Part shown: positions 8,340-16,946 of the stretch, in pieces | How positions within the stretch are numbered: position 1 is the stretch's first letter | Layout of the letters: each line of letters starts with the position of its first letter | Assembly: GCA_035315885.1 (NCBI GenBank) | Contig: DATFXM010000049.1 | Coordinates: forward strand, 6,305 to 70,304 | DNA from: DATFXM01 sp035315885 | GTDB lineage: Bacteria > Acidobacteriota > Blastocatellia > UBA7656 | DNA: 64,000 bases | Direction: 5' to 3' | Program-made: the position numbers and the translations under genes | Notes under the pieces: generated by a model | Database searches by the model: none | Seen by the model: the letters and a program-made list of their open reading frames with translations, nothing else | What the model was told of the DNA's origin: nothing

Positions 8340-8476
8340 AGCCCGCATTTCAGTTGTGGCCAGATTTGTCAGTTGAGGCAGATTGTTGAGGCCAGGCGTT
8401 TTAGGCTGGATGTTGAGACGCTGGAGTTTGAGCCCGGAAGTTTGACGCCAGAAGTTTGACGCCGGAAGTTTGACGG
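8340..8476. repeat. Degenerate 14-bp tandem repeats in the prs leader
   Basis: Three clear copies of CGGAAGTTTGACGC occupy 8435-8476. They are preceded by more diverged GTTGAGGC-type units from about 8340. The array ends 11 bases before the GTG start of prs and touches its ribosome site. Confidence 0.7.
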
Positions 8477-8487
8477 GTGGAGGCACA

Positions 8488-9426
8488 GTGAACTTAAAGG
8501 TCTTTTCAGGAAACGCGAATCGTCCGCTCGCTGAAGAGATCTGCCAGCATCTGGGGATCGAGATCGGCAAGGCCCACGTCGGGCGGTTCTCGGACGGCGA
8601 GTTCAATTTTCAGATTCTCGAGAACGTCCGCGGAAAAGATTGTTTCATCGTGCAACCGACTTGTCCGCCGGTCGATTCGAACCTGATGGAGCTCCTGATC
8701 ATGCTGGATGCATTCAGGCGTTCGTCGGCCAAACGAATCACCGCGGTTATGCCGTACTACGGCTACGCGCGAAAGGATCGAAAGGACCGGCCGAGGGTTC
8801 CGATTTCGTCAAAGCTGATGGCTAACCTGATCACGCACGCGGGCGCCGATCGCGTGCTGCTGTTCGATCTGCATGCCGGGCAGATCCAGGGGTTCTTTGA
8901 CATTCCGGCTGATCACCTCTTCGCCGCGCCGGTGCTGGTTGGTTATTTTCAGGACCTGGCGCTGCCGAACCTAACAGTCGTAGCGCCGGATGCCGGCGGA
9001 GTGGAACGCGCGCGCGCCTATGCCAAGCGGCTTGGGGCTGAGCTTGCGATAATCGACAAGAGGCGCAATCCGGACAAACTTGGCGAGGTTGAAGTCCTGC
9101 ACGTGATCGGTGATGTCGAGACCCGGACGTGTTTGATAGTCGACGATATGATCGACACCGCGGGAACGCTTGTGAAAGCGGCAGAGGCACTACGCAGCAA
9201 CGGAGCGGAGGAGGTACTTGCGACCGCGGCTCATGCGGTATTCAGCGGTCCGGCTTTGCGCAGGATTGATGATTCACCGCTCAGGCAGGTTGTAGTAACC
9301 AACACTATCCCAGCCGAGCACGCGTGCCGGTCAGATAAAGTGAAATGCCTGAGCGTAGGAAAGCTTCTGGCCGAAGCTATACTCTCGATTCACGACGAGA
9401 CTTCGGTGAGCAAGCTGTTTATTTAA
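8488..9426 (+). CDS. prs: Ribose-phosphate pyrophosphokinase
   Basis: A 312-residue protein that makes PRPP from ribose-5-phosphate and ATP for nucleotide, His and Trp synthesis. The GTG at 8488 was chosen because it gives the canonical start NLKVFSGNANRPLAEEI and follows GGTGGAGG; an upstream TTG would be inside the 14-bp repeat. Diagnostic regions are the ATP flexible loop YGYARKDRKDRPR, APDAGGVERARAYA, and the PRPP loop LIVDDMIDTAGTL. Length and motifs are typical of class I enzymes. Confidence 0.95.
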   Translation: MNLKVFSGNANRPLAEEICQHLGIEIGKAHVGRFSDGEFNFQILENVRGKDCFIVQPTCPPVDSNLMELLIMLDAFRRSSAKRITAVMPYYGYARKDRKDRPRVPISSKLMANLITHAGADRVLLFDLHAGQIQGFFDIPADHLFAAPVLVGYFQDLALPNLTVVAPDAGGVERARAYAKRLGAELAIIDKRRNPDKLGEVEVLHVIGDVETRTCLIVDDMIDTAGTLVKAAEALRSNGAEEVLATAAHAVFSGPALRRIDDSPLRQVVVTNTIPAEHACRSDKVKCLSVGKLLAEAILSIHDETSVSKLFI

Positions 9427-9610
9427 GTGCCGAGTGCTGAGCGCTGAGTTTAGGAAAAAAGAAGGTCTACTCTTTACTCAGTGTGACTCGTGACAGAATG
9501 TGGAATTCATTAGTGTGATTTGCGGCGAAGATTGAGCTGATGACTGAGTCTGGAATTTCAATTAGAGCGACTAGCTGGCGGAACCCTACTCAGCACTCAG
9601 GACTCAGCAC
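9427..9610. repeat. Heptamer element with two well-separated inverted arms
   Basis: The left arm at 9427-9449 (GTGCCGAGTGCTGAGCGCTG) directly follows the prs stop. The right arm at 9588-9610 (ACTCAGCACTCAGGACTCAG) lies just upstream of rplY. The roughly 140 bp between them shows no gene. Confidence 0.75.
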
Positions 9611-9634
9611 TTCTTCCGTTTGGAGCTGTAGAAA

Positions 9635-10303
9635 ATGATTAAGGATATAACAATCAATGCAGCGTCGCGCGACGGGTTCGGAAAAGGGCCGACCCGCCGG
9701 CTGCGAGCGCATGGAATGATTCCCGCTGCCGTCTACGGCGAGGGTGAACAGGCACTTGCTGTCGCGGTCAACGCCAAAGAGATCGCCGGAATCCTCCGTT
9801 CGGACACCGGTCATAATACGATCTTCAAGCTTGCGTTGCCCGGAGACGGCGGTGAACCCGCGACCGTGATGATCAAGGATTGGCAGGTGGACCCGGTGAA
9901 AGGCCGTCTGCTGCACGCAGACCTCATGCGACTTTCGATGACCACCGCGACACAAGTTGAGGTTGCAGTCGAAGCCATCGGCGAGCCTGCCGGCGTGAAA
10001 CTACAGGGCGGTATCCTCGACCTCCATCTCAGGGAAGTTGAGATCGAATGTCTCCCCGGCGATATCCCCGAGAGATTGCAGGTTGACGTTTCGCACTTGA
10101 TGATCGGAGATCACGTCCTTGTTAGCGATCTTGTCTATGATCGTGAAAAGATAACGATTCTGAAAGACCAGAATCAGATTGTTGCAGGTGTGCTGGCGCC
10201 TCGAATGATCGAGGAAGAAGTGAAGCCAGCGCCCGAGGGCGAGGAAGCCCCGGCAACGGCAGAGCCGGAAGTCATCAAGAAGGGCAAGGCTGAAGAGGAG
10301 TAG
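9635..10303 (+). CDS. rplY: 50S ribosomal protein L25/general stress protein Ctc
   Basis: A 222-residue long-form bL25 (TL5/CTC type) that binds 5S rRNA. The N-terminal L25 domain (about residues 1-95, with GKGPTRRLRAHGMIPAAVYG) is followed by the beta C-terminal domain (about 96-190, with GVKLQGGILDLHLREVEIEC). An acidic, alanine/proline-rich tail ends the protein. It lies in the conserved order prs-rplY-pth. Confidence 0.92.
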   Translation: MIKDITINAASRDGFGKGPTRRLRAHGMIPAAVYGEGEQALAVAVNAKEIAGILRSDTGHNTIFKLALPGDGGEPATVMIKDWQVDPVKGRLLHADLMRLSMTTATQVEVAVEAIGEPAGVKLQGGILDLHLREVEIECLPGDIPERLQVDVSHLMIGDHVLVSDLVYDREKITILKDQNQIVAGVLAPRMIEEEVKPAPEGEEAPATAEPEVIKKGKAEEE

Positions 10304-10347
10304 CGGCTTAGAGGATCGGCTCAGAAAATCTGCCGCCGACCGCCGTT

Positions 10348-10929
10348 ATGAAAGTCATCGCAGGGCTCGGCAATCCCGGGCCGGAGTACGAGACAACGCG
10401 ACACAACTTCGGCTTTATGCTGATTGATCGCTTGCTCGAACGCGCGGGTGGACGCGGCAGATATCGGCGGGAGTCACAGGCGGCGATCTCGGAAGCAACG
10501 CTGGCAGGTCAGCGGGTATTGCTCGTGAAGCCGCAGACGTTCATGAATTTGAGCGGCGACTCGGTCAGGCCGTTGCTTGAGCGTTACGGTGACGGACAGC
10601 CTGCGAACCTGATTGTTGCGCTGGATGAAGTCGCGCTTCCACTGGGAATGATTCGAGTGAGACCGCGCGGAAGCGCTGGAGGCCAGAAAGGCCTGAAATC
10701 GATCATTGAACGACTGGGAACGCCGGAGTTCGCGAGGATAAGGCTTGGAGCCGGTCCGGACCATCCGGTCGCCGACCTCTCCAGCTTCGTGCTCTCGCCG
10801 GTGCCGCGTCGCGATCGGGAGCTTCTGGATCAGATGCTTGACCGGGCTGCTGATGCGATCGAGGTAATGTTGACCGAGGGTGTAGAACGCGCGATGGCCA
10901 TGTACAACGAGCGCGTTCGAGTAGCTTAG
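10348..10929 (+). CDS. pth: Peptidyl-tRNA hydrolase
   Basis: A 193-residue enzyme that releases peptides from peptidyl-tRNA dropped by the ribosome. The N-terminus GLGNPGPEYETTRHNFGF carries the catalytic His19. PQTFMNLSGDSV and the GSAGGQKGLKSI loop are also conserved. The ATG at 10348 has no obvious Shine-Dalgarno sequence, but the family N-terminus leaves no other choice. It sits 44 bases after rplY. Confidence 0.95.
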   Translation: MKVIAGLGNPGPEYETTRHNFGFMLIDRLLERAGGRGRYRRESQAAISEATLAGQRVLLVKPQTFMNLSGDSVRPLLERYGDGQPANLIVALDEVALPLGMIRVRPRGSAGGQKGLKSIIERLGTPEFARIRLGAGPDHPVADLSSFVLSPVPRRDRELLDQMLDRAADAIEVMLTEGVERAMAMYNERVRVA

Positions 10930-10933
10930 AAGT

Positions 10934-10995
10934 TGTGAGTACCGAGTTCTGAGTTCTGAGTGCTACCTGAAGAGATTGAGGACTCTACTCAGAAC
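10934..10995. repeat. Heptamer element, inverted arms
   Basis: Forward units GAGTACCGAGTTCTGAGTTC directly follow the pth stop. A short reverse unit (CTACTCAGAAC) lies about 35 bases on. Confidence 0.75.
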
Positions 10996-11027
10996 ACAAA
11001 GCTGTTCTTTTACAAAAGGGGTTCGTG

Positions 11028-11097
11028 TTGAATCTCCTTGCTCTGACCTTGGGTCAGGGCTTTGGCGCCTTCGGGCGAATTAAATCCACAAGGAGGA
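11028..11097 (+). promoter_or_regulatory. Candidate leader hairpins of the rpsF operon
   Basis: Two small hairpins precede rpsF: CTGACC-TTG-GGTCAG and CGCC-TTCG-GGCG, the latter with a stable UUCG loop. A strong AAGGAGGA ribosome site follows. S6-S18 is known to bind its own leader in several phyla; whether this leader matches that motif cannot be decided by eye. Confidence 0.3.
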
Positions 11098-11106
11098 TAA
11101 CTCTCG

Positions 11107-11547
11107 ATGAGAGTTTACGAAGTGTTGTTTATCGTCGCTCCAAACACGGAAGAGAGCGACATCGAAGGTCTGATCACTCAATTGAGTGACGTCATCAAGA
11201 ACCAGGGGGCGCAGGTCGCAAAAGTCGATCGCATAGGGCGCCGCCGCCTGGCCTACCAAATCCAGAAATACAACGAAGGCTACTACGTGGTCCTGACCGT
11301 TGAGGGCTCGGGTGCTGAAATCGCCGAAGTCGAACGCCGCATGCGCGTAACCGATTCGGTGATTCGGTACATCACTGTGCGCATTGACGAGGACTTGAAG
11401 AGGGCCGAGAAGATCAAGGCCCGACGTATGGCGCACGCAGCAGCTAGCGCCCGGCGGGGTGGTGGTGGTGGTGGTGGTCGAAGCCGCCGGCCGGAACCGC
11501 CGATGCCAGTCGCACAACAGGATTCAAGCGCGCGGGAGGAGGAATAA
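11107..11547 (+). CDS. rpsF: 30S ribosomal protein S6
   Basis: A 146-residue bS6. The core (about residues 1-98, RVYEVLFIVAPNTEESDIEG to RYITVRIDEDL) is standard. A basic and glycine-rich extension follows (a run of seven glycines, then RSRRPEPP) and ends in an acidic tail. The extra C-terminus is unusual in composition. It heads the rpsF-rpsR-rplI cluster, behind a strong ribosome site. Confidence 0.95.
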   Translation: MRVYEVLFIVAPNTEESDIEGLITQLSDVIKNQGAQVAKVDRIGRRRLAYQIQKYNEGYYVVLTVEGSGAEIAEVERRMRVTDSVIRYITVRIDEDLKRAEKIKARRMAHAAASARRGGGGGGGRSRRPEPPMPVAQQDSSAREEE

Positions 11548-11823
11548 ATGAGCGAGCAAAGAGAGCAACCCAGACGTGATGACAGGGAAAGACGCGGCGG
11601 AGGACGAAGGTTCGTGCGGGCGCGAAAATCGTGCAAGCTCTGCGCTGAGCGCGTTGACTACGTCGATTATAAGGACACGCGAATGCTGGGCGGGTTTGTT
11701 CCGGAGCGTGGAAAGATTCTGCCGCGACGGATTTCAGGAACCTGCGCGCCGCATCAGCGAATGCTGGCGGTGGCGATCAAGAGGGCACGCAACGCTGCGT
11801 TCCTGCCCTTCGCGGCCGACTAA
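11548..11823 (+). CDS. rpsR: 30S ribosomal protein S18
   Basis: A 91-residue bS18 that starts immediately after the rpsF stop. RKSCKLCAERVDYVDYKD and RRISGTCAPHQRMLAVAIKRAR are diagnostic. The CxxC pair plus the later Cys and His suggest the zinc-ligand form of S18. S18 binds S6 on the 30S platform. The N-terminal 20 residues are arginine-rich and hydrophilic. Confidence 0.95.
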   Translation: MSEQREQPRRDDRERRGGGRRFVRARKSCKLCAERVDYVDYKDTRMLGGFVPERGKILPRRISGTCAPHQRMLAVAIKRARNAAFLPFAAD

Positions 11824-11865
11824 CGGAAATCTGCGACTGACTGAACAAATCAAGGAAATCAGCAA

Positions 11866-12483
11866 ATGGCACACATGGATGTTTTGCTTTGTGAAGACGT
11901 GGAGAAGCTCGGCAACCGAGGACAGGTGGTGAGGGTGCGTGCCGGGTACGGAAGAAACTACCTTTTACCGCGACGCCTCGCCATCGAAGCAAGCGCCGGC
12001 AACAAGCGGATGATCGATGAACAGCGCCGCGTACTCGCCAAACGTGAGCAGCGCGAGCGCGTTTCAGCCCAGAGTGAGGCCGAGAAGCTGAACGGGTTGG
12101 AGCTGCGATTTGAGCGCCGCGTCGGCGAGCACGGTCAGCTCTACGGCTCGGTGACTGCGATGGACATCGAGAAGGCTCTCAAAGAACAGGGCATCAGCAT
12201 CGAACGGCGCCGCATAAGCCTGCGTGATCACATCAAAGAGGTGGGAGACTACGAAGTCACCATTAAGCTTCACCGAGACGTTGCGCCGGTATTGAAAGTT
12301 GCGGTTCGCTCCGAGGGCGCACCGGAGACTACGCAAGCCGCCGAAGCTCCAGCCGCAGAAGCTCCAGCAGCAGAAGCTCCAGCCGCGGAAGCTCCAGCCG
12401 CGCAGGAGACGGCCGCCACCGTGGAAATGGCTCCAGAAGCCGAGGAGACGGTCAGCGAAACCATTGAAGAAACTGAGGCTTGA
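11866..12483 (+). CDS. rplI: 50S ribosomal protein L9
   Basis: A 205-residue bL9. The N-terminal rRNA-binding domain (VLLCEDVEKLGNRGQVVRVRAGYGRNYLLP) is followed by the connecting helix and the C-terminal domain up to about residue 148. Beyond that is a tail of five-residue EAPAA repeats encoded by near-identical 15-bp units at about 12346-12410, ending in an acidic stretch. The usual L9 length is about 150, so the tail is an addition. It completes the S6-S18-L9 operon. Confidence 0.95.
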   Translation: MAHMDVLLCEDVEKLGNRGQVVRVRAGYGRNYLLPRRLAIEASAGNKRMIDEQRRVLAKREQRERVSAQSEAEKLNGLELRFERRVGEHGQLYGSVTAMDIEKALKEQGISIERRRISLRDHIKEVGDYEVTIKLHRDVAPVLKVAVRSEGAPETTQAAEAPAAEAPAAEAPAAEAPAAQETAATVEMAPEAEETVSETIEETEA

Positions 12484-12735
12484 GCGAATTGAGTTGGCGC
12501 TGTGCCCGAGATGCGCGATCAAGTAACTCTCGACTTAGCGGATCGCGGATACAGGGGACAGCGTCAACTCATGCAGTGTGCGCGATAAAATTAAGACATC
12601 GCGCTAATCGCGGGGACGTAGACTGCTGGCGGCTGGTCTGTTATCATCCGCCGCGAGACGGTCGTTCGAAGGTCGTCCAACCTGCTGTTCTGCTGTACCA
12701 TACAACGACATTAGCGAGCCGCCCGTAACCCGGGC

Positions 12736-12761
12736 AAGGTCGGTTATAAAGGTCGGTTATA
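12736..12761 (+). repeat. 13-bp direct duplication of the dnaB ribosome site
   Basis: AAGGTCGGTTATA occurs twice in perfect tandem (12736-12748, 12749-12761), immediately before the dnaB ATG. Each copy carries an AAGGT Shine-Dalgarno-like core; the second is correctly spaced for translation. Confidence 0.85.
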
Positions 12762-12762
12762 T

Positions 12763-14106
12763 ATGATGCGAGCGGCCACCGCCGACCCCTTTTTTGAAAA
12801 GGGACTCCCCTCAAATCTCGAAGCCGAACGGTCAATACTCGGCGCTGTACTCCTGGATAACTCGGTTATAAACCAAGCCATCGAACTTCTTCGGCGAGAA
12901 GACTTCTTTCTGGATTCTCATCGCCGCATTTTTGAAAAGATGTGTGCGCTCACCGAGCGCACACAGCCGATCGACCTCATCACCCTGAGCGACGAACTCC
13001 GCCGCGCCGCTGAGTTCGAACAAATCGGAGGAGCAACCTACATCGCGTCGCTTATCGACGGTGTACCACGCACCGACACGATCGCGCACTACGCCAAGAT
13101 CGTTAAATCGAAAGCTATGCTGCGGCGCCTCATTTCGGCATCCAATCAGATCATCGCCCGGGCGATGGACGAAGAGGAAGAAGCCGAAATAATCGTGGAT
13201 CAAGCCGAGCAGATGATTTTTCAGATAGCCGAAGACCGCTTGCGACAGGGGTTCCAGTACATCGGCGACGTAGCGCATCGGCGACTCGAGCAGATCGAAC
13301 AGATGGCCGGACGCCCCGAGATGATCACCGGCGTCCCCACCGGCTTCACTGATTTCGATCAAATGACTTCAGGCCTTCAAAGACAAGACCTGATCATCGT
13401 CGCCGCGCGTCCCAGCATGGGAAAGACGGCTCTGGCACTCAACATGGCTCAGTACGCGGCGAAAAACAGCGCAGTGGTCGGCATATTCTCGCTGGAGATG
13501 TCAGCGGAGTCTCTTGTTTCGAGGCTACTTTGCTCGGAAGCCAGAGTAGATGCGCATCGTTTGCGGACCGGATACCTGAATCGTGAAGAGTGGGCGCGAC
13601 TCGCCGATGCATTGCGCAGGCTTTGCGAGACGCAGATCTACATCGACGACACCCCGGGAGTTGGAGTGCTTGAGATGCGAGCCAAAGCTCGCCGGCTGAA
13701 AGCGGAGCGCGGCTTGGACATGCTGGTCATCGACTATATCCAGCTGATGCAGGGTCGAGGCCGTATTGAGTCGCGGCAGCAGGAGGTATCGCAGATATCG
13801 CGCGACCTCAAGTCGCTTGCCAAGGAGTTGGATGTGCCGGTTGTAGCGCTGTCCCAGTTGTCGCGTGCGCCCGAGACTCGAAGCGAACATCGCCCGCAGC
13901 TCAGCGACCTGCGCGAGTCCGGCGGACTGGAGCAGGACGCCGACGTGGTCACGTTCATCTATCGCGAGGAAGTCTACAACTCCACCGAAGAGAATCGCGG
14001 TATTGCCGAGCTTATAGTCGGAAAGCAGCGAAACGGACCTACTGGTACTGTGCACCTCGCGTTCTTGAAAGAGTTCACTCGCTTTGAAAACATGTGGCGT
14101 GAGTGA
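12763..14106 (+). CDS. dnaB: Replicative DNA helicase DnaB
   Basis: A 447-residue helicase that unwinds DNA ahead of the replisome. The N-terminal DnaB domain (LPSNLEAERSILGAVLLDN, about residues 15-115) is joined by a linker to the RecA-like C-terminal domain. The Walker A loop is ARPSMGKTALALN, then GIFSLEMSAESL, the Walker B region LVIDYIQLM and the later LSQLSRAPE. The ATG at 12763 (or the adjacent ATG at 12766) follows the duplicated ribosome site. It commonly follows rplI in bacteria. No intein is present. Confidence 0.96.
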   Translation: MMRAATADPFFEKGLPSNLEAERSILGAVLLDNSVINQAIELLRREDFFLDSHRRIFEKMCALTERTQPIDLITLSDELRRAAEFEQIGGATYIASLIDGVPRTDTIAHYAKIVKSKAMLRRLISASNQIIARAMDEEEEAEIIVDQAEQMIFQIAEDRLRQGFQYIGDVAHRRLEQIEQMAGRPEMITGVPTGFTDFDQMTSGLQRQDLIIVAARPSMGKTALALNMAQYAAKNSAVVGIFSLEMSAESLVSRLLCSEARVDAHRLRTGYLNREEWARLADALRRLCETQIYIDDTPGVGVLEMRAKARRLKAERGLDMLVIDYIQLMQGRGRIESRQQEVSQISRDLKSLAKELDVPVVALSQLSRAPETRSEHRPQLSDLRESGGLEQDADVVTFIYREEVYNSTEENRGIAELIVGKQRNGPTGTVHLAFLKEFTRFENMWRE

Positions 14107-14133
14107 AGATGAGATGCGAACGGGTGCTGGTCG

Positions 14134-15330
14134 ATGAACGACAGTCAGTGGACTACGAATGAGGAACCGATCGAGCCGGCTCGCTCTCCGGCAGACCTGG
14201 GACGCCCAACCTGGGCTGAAGTAAACCTCAATAATCTCCTTCACAATTTTCGCTTGATGAAGCAGCTCGCGGGCTCTTCTTGCGCGATGATGCCCGCTTT
14301 GAAGGCCGATGCCTACGGCCACGGTGCTATCGAATGCGCACTGGCGCTCGAGGACGCCGGCGCTGACTGGTTCGGCGTGGCATTGCCCGAGGAGGGGCTG
14401 AAGCTTCGACAAGCCGGCGTCACCCGGCCGATCCTGTGCCTGGGAGGCGTTTGGGCGGGTCAGGAAAACTTGTGCATAGCTGAAGCGCTTACGCCAGTGG
14501 TCTACAGGGTCGACCAGGCGGAAGCGCTTGACCGCGCGGCGAAGTCCGCGGGGACCACGATTCGGTACCACCTTAAGGTGGATACCGGCATGGGCCGGCT
14601 GGGAGTTCCGTTTCCCGATGTCCGCGATTTTCTTGAAAGAGCGAACAGGTTGTCCTCTGCTACGCTGGACGGCGTGATGACTCATCTGGCCAGCGCCGAT
14701 GAGGCAGAAAAAACCGAGTACACGCTCGCGCAACTCGACCGGCTTCGAGAATCCGTGAAAATAGTTCGGCAATTCGGGCATCGCCCCGCGTGGATCCACG
14801 CGGGAAACGGGGCGGCGACTCACGCGGTTCCGCAGTGCCGGGCGGGGCTGATCAACATGGTAAGGCCCGGGGGCGTTCTCTACGGTCTTTGGCGTGACGT
14901 GACAAATCGATCGGTAGAGCCGCTGGACTGGTGGCCGGTAATGTCTCTGCGGACGCGGATCGCGATGTTGCGGGAAGTTCCCGCCGGGACGCCTCTTGGA
15001 TACGGCGGGACGTTCGTGACGGGGAGGCCGACGAAGGTTGCTACGCTGCCGATTGGGTACGAAGACGGGCTTATGAGAGCGCTATCGAATACCGGTAGGG
15101 CGCTGATAAGGGGCCGGCCGGCGCCAATCATCGGGCGCGTAAGCATGGACTTGACGCTTGTAGATGTGAGTGAGGTTCCTGGCGCAGCGCTGAGCGATGA
15201 AGCAGTGCTGATCGGGCGTCAGGGGGTCGAGGAAATCACCGCCGAAGAGGTCGCGTCATTAGCGGGGACCATTTCTTACGAGGTGACGTGTGGCATCAGT
15301 GATCGCGTGCCGCGAGTTTTCCTGCGCTGA
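14134..15330 (+). CDS. alr: Alanine racemase
   Basis: A 398-residue PLP enzyme that converts L- to D-alanine for peptidoglycan. The N-terminal barrel has the PLP-lysine motif MPALKADAYGHG with Lys57. The C-terminal beta domain brings Tyr290 (PLGYGGTF), the second catalytic base. IGRVSMDLTLVDV is also conserved. The rplI-dnaB-alr order is widespread. The start ATG is 27 bases after dnaB with only a weak ribosome site. Confidence 0.95.
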   Translation: MNDSQWTTNEEPIEPARSPADLGRPTWAEVNLNNLLHNFRLMKQLAGSSCAMMPALKADAYGHGAIECALALEDAGADWFGVALPEEGLKLRQAGVTRPILCLGGVWAGQENLCIAEALTPVVYRVDQAEALDRAAKSAGTTIRYHLKVDTGMGRLGVPFPDVRDFLERANRLSSATLDGVMTHLASADEAEKTEYTLAQLDRLRESVKIVRQFGHRPAWIHAGNGAATHAVPQCRAGLINMVRPGGVLYGLWRDVTNRSVEPLDWWPVMSLRTRIAMLREVPAGTPLGYGGTFVTGRPTKVATLPIGYEDGLMRALSNTGRALIRGRPAPIIGRVSMDLTLVDVSEVPGAALSDEAVLIGRQGVEEITAEEVASLAGTISYEVTCGISDRVPRVFLR

Positions 15331-15530
15331 TGTGGGGAGGAGAGACTGGGGAGTAGAAGGGGGGAAGGGCGAATGGGCGAACGGGCGATTCGGAGACGAG
15401 GTGACGCCGGAGACTCGGGTAGACCGGAGACGCGAAGCGTCGCCCCTTCGCCCCTTCGCGCCCTTCTGTCCTCCCCGCGTCGCTCCTCTCCGCGTCACCG
15501 CGTCTCTACTCTCCTCACCTTGCCCTGAGG
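15331..15530. repeat. Octamer-type intergenic element with inverted arms
   Basis: The 319-bp gap between alr and the SPT-like gene is mostly repeat. GGGGAGGAGAGACTGGGGAG and later GGAGACGCG units face CTCCCCGCGTCGCTCC and CTCCGCGTCACCGCGTCTC in reverse complement. The family matches the elements at 27.6-27.85 kb and 33.0 kb. The remaining part (15531-15649) is the SPT-like leader, where I see no further feature. Confidence 0.65.
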
Positions 15531-15649
15531 TCTTTTTCCGCTATAATCTCGGGATTGCAGGAGGTAGGAGCCGGCAGGGCCCTTGTGATTTTGGATTCAG
15601 CGAAAGTTCCGACAGTCGTCCAATACTCGATCGCGAAGGGGTGTGCGCT

Positions 15650-16864
15650 ATGCAGCAGCGCTCGCAGTTCAGGGCGAAGGACGTATTCGAAAAGGCTGTA
15701 GGATTCACCAAGGCAGACGAGTTCCGCAGCGCCGGTCTCTATCCCTATTTCACCGAGTTCACCGGAGGTGCAGACTCGGGAGAGGCCGAGGTCAGAATGG
15801 GCGATCGCCGAATTCTGATGTTCGGCTCTAACAATTACCTGGGGCTCACCACTCATCCTGAAGTAAAGGAAGCAGCAAAGCTCGCCATCGAGAAGTACGG
15901 TTCGGGGTGCTCCGGATCCCGCATGCTCAACGGAACCATGGACCTGCACGTCAGGCTCGAGCAGACCTTGTCCAGATTCATGCGGCGAGACGCGGCCCTC
16001 GTTTTCGGAACCGGATTCCAGACCAATCTGGGCGCGCTGTCTACAATCGCGCAAAAGGGCGACGTCATAGTCGCCGATCGGAACATTCACGCTTCGATTC
16101 TTGACGGGTGCCTTGCATCATTTGCGCGCACAACTCGTTTCCGGCACAACGACATGTCGGACCTCGAAAAGGTGTTGCAGGGTCTGCAACCGGACGAGGG
16201 TCGCCTGATAGTCGTGGACGGCGTCTTCTCGATGGAAGGCGACACCGCGAATTTGCCGGAGATTGTGTGGCTGGCGCGCCAATACGGCGCTCGCATTTAT
16301 GTCGACGAGGCTCATGCTATCGGAGTGCTGGGTCCAAGCGGCCGCGGTTCGGCCGAACACTATGGAGTCGAGGCGGATGTCGACATAGTGATGGGCACGT
16401 TCTCGAAGTCTTTTGCATCGATTGGCGGGTTCATAGCCGCGCGACGCGAAGTAATCGAGTTCATAAAACACCACAGTCGCGCGTTTGTATATTCAGCATC
16501 GCTTGCGCCTGCAAACGCCGCTGCGGTTCTGAAGGCGATCGAGATAATTGAGCGGGAGCCGGAGCGCCGGCGCCAGTTGAGCGAGATGAGCGCGCTGCTG
16601 CGCCGCGAGCTCAACCGGCTCGGGTTTAAGCTTCTGGATGGATTTACCCCGGTGATACCGGTAGTGGTTGATGACGAGGAAATGGTTTGCCGGTTCTTCT
16701 GGGAGTTGATGACTGAAGGGATCTACACTAACCCGGTGCTGGCGCCCGCAGTGACCCACAGCCTGATACGAATTAGTTGCATGGCGACGCATACTTCAGA
16801 ACATGCTGAGCGGTTGCTGGAGACGATGTACCGGATTGGCAGGAGATTGGAGCTGATTCATTGA
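15650..16864 (+). CDS. Alpha-oxoamine synthase, serine palmitoyltransferase-like
   Basis: A 404-residue fold-type I PLP enzyme. The internal aldimine lysine is Lys253 in GTFSKSFASIGGF; MFGSNNYLGLTTHP, SGSRMLNGT and VDEAHAIGVLG are conserved. The family condenses an amino acid with an acyl-thioester (KBL, BioF, SPT). TFSKSFASIGGFIA and HHSRAFVYSASLAPANAAA resemble Bacteroidetes-type serine palmitoyltransferases more than KBL or BioF (which have TLGKA). The neighbouring FabF and acyl carrier protein genes support a sphingolipid- or alkylated-amine-type product. The ATG at 15650 is favoured; longer starts run through repeat DNA. Confidence 0.8.
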   Translation: MQQRSQFRAKDVFEKAVGFTKADEFRSAGLYPYFTEFTGGADSGEAEVRMGDRRILMFGSNNYLGLTTHPEVKEAAKLAIEKYGSGCSGSRMLNGTMDLHVRLEQTLSRFMRRDAALVFGTGFQTNLGALSTIAQKGDVIVADRNIHASILDGCLASFARTTRFRHNDMSDLEKVLQGLQPDEGRLIVVDGVFSMEGDTANLPEIVWLARQYGARIYVDEAHAIGVLGPSGRGSAEHYGVEADVDIVMGTFSKSFASIGGFIAARREVIEFIKHHSRAFVYSASLAPANAAAVLKAIEIIEREPERRRQLSEMSALLRRELNRLGFKLLDGFTPVIPVVVDDEEMVCRFFWELMTEGIYTNPVLAPAVTHSLIRISCMATHTSEHAERLLETMYRIGRRLELIH

Positions 16865-16877
16865 ATCGTGCAGAGTG

Positions 16878-16944
16878 CGACGTGATGGGTGAAGAGATGG
16901 CAGTTGGGAGCGGGCATCACGTTTCACGCATCGCGTTTCGCGTC
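16878..16944. repeat. Heptamer element of a second sequence type (CATCACG/TTTCACG)
   Basis: GCGACGTGATGGGTGAAGAG is followed in opposite sense by four heptamers CATCACG, TTTCACG, CATCGCG and TTTCGCG. They end two bases before the FabF start codon and leave no room for a Shine-Dalgarno sequence. Confidence 0.6.
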
Positions 16945-16946
16945 AT

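Noticed and set aside
13525..14823. 432-codon minus-strand frame opposite dnaB and alr
   Set aside because: It is antisense to two firmly identified genes and its sequence resembles no family.
15290..15649. 120-residue N-terminal extension of the SPT-like enzyme
   Set aside because: It would be translated from alr coding sequence and octamer repeats; the family begins near the ATG at 15650.
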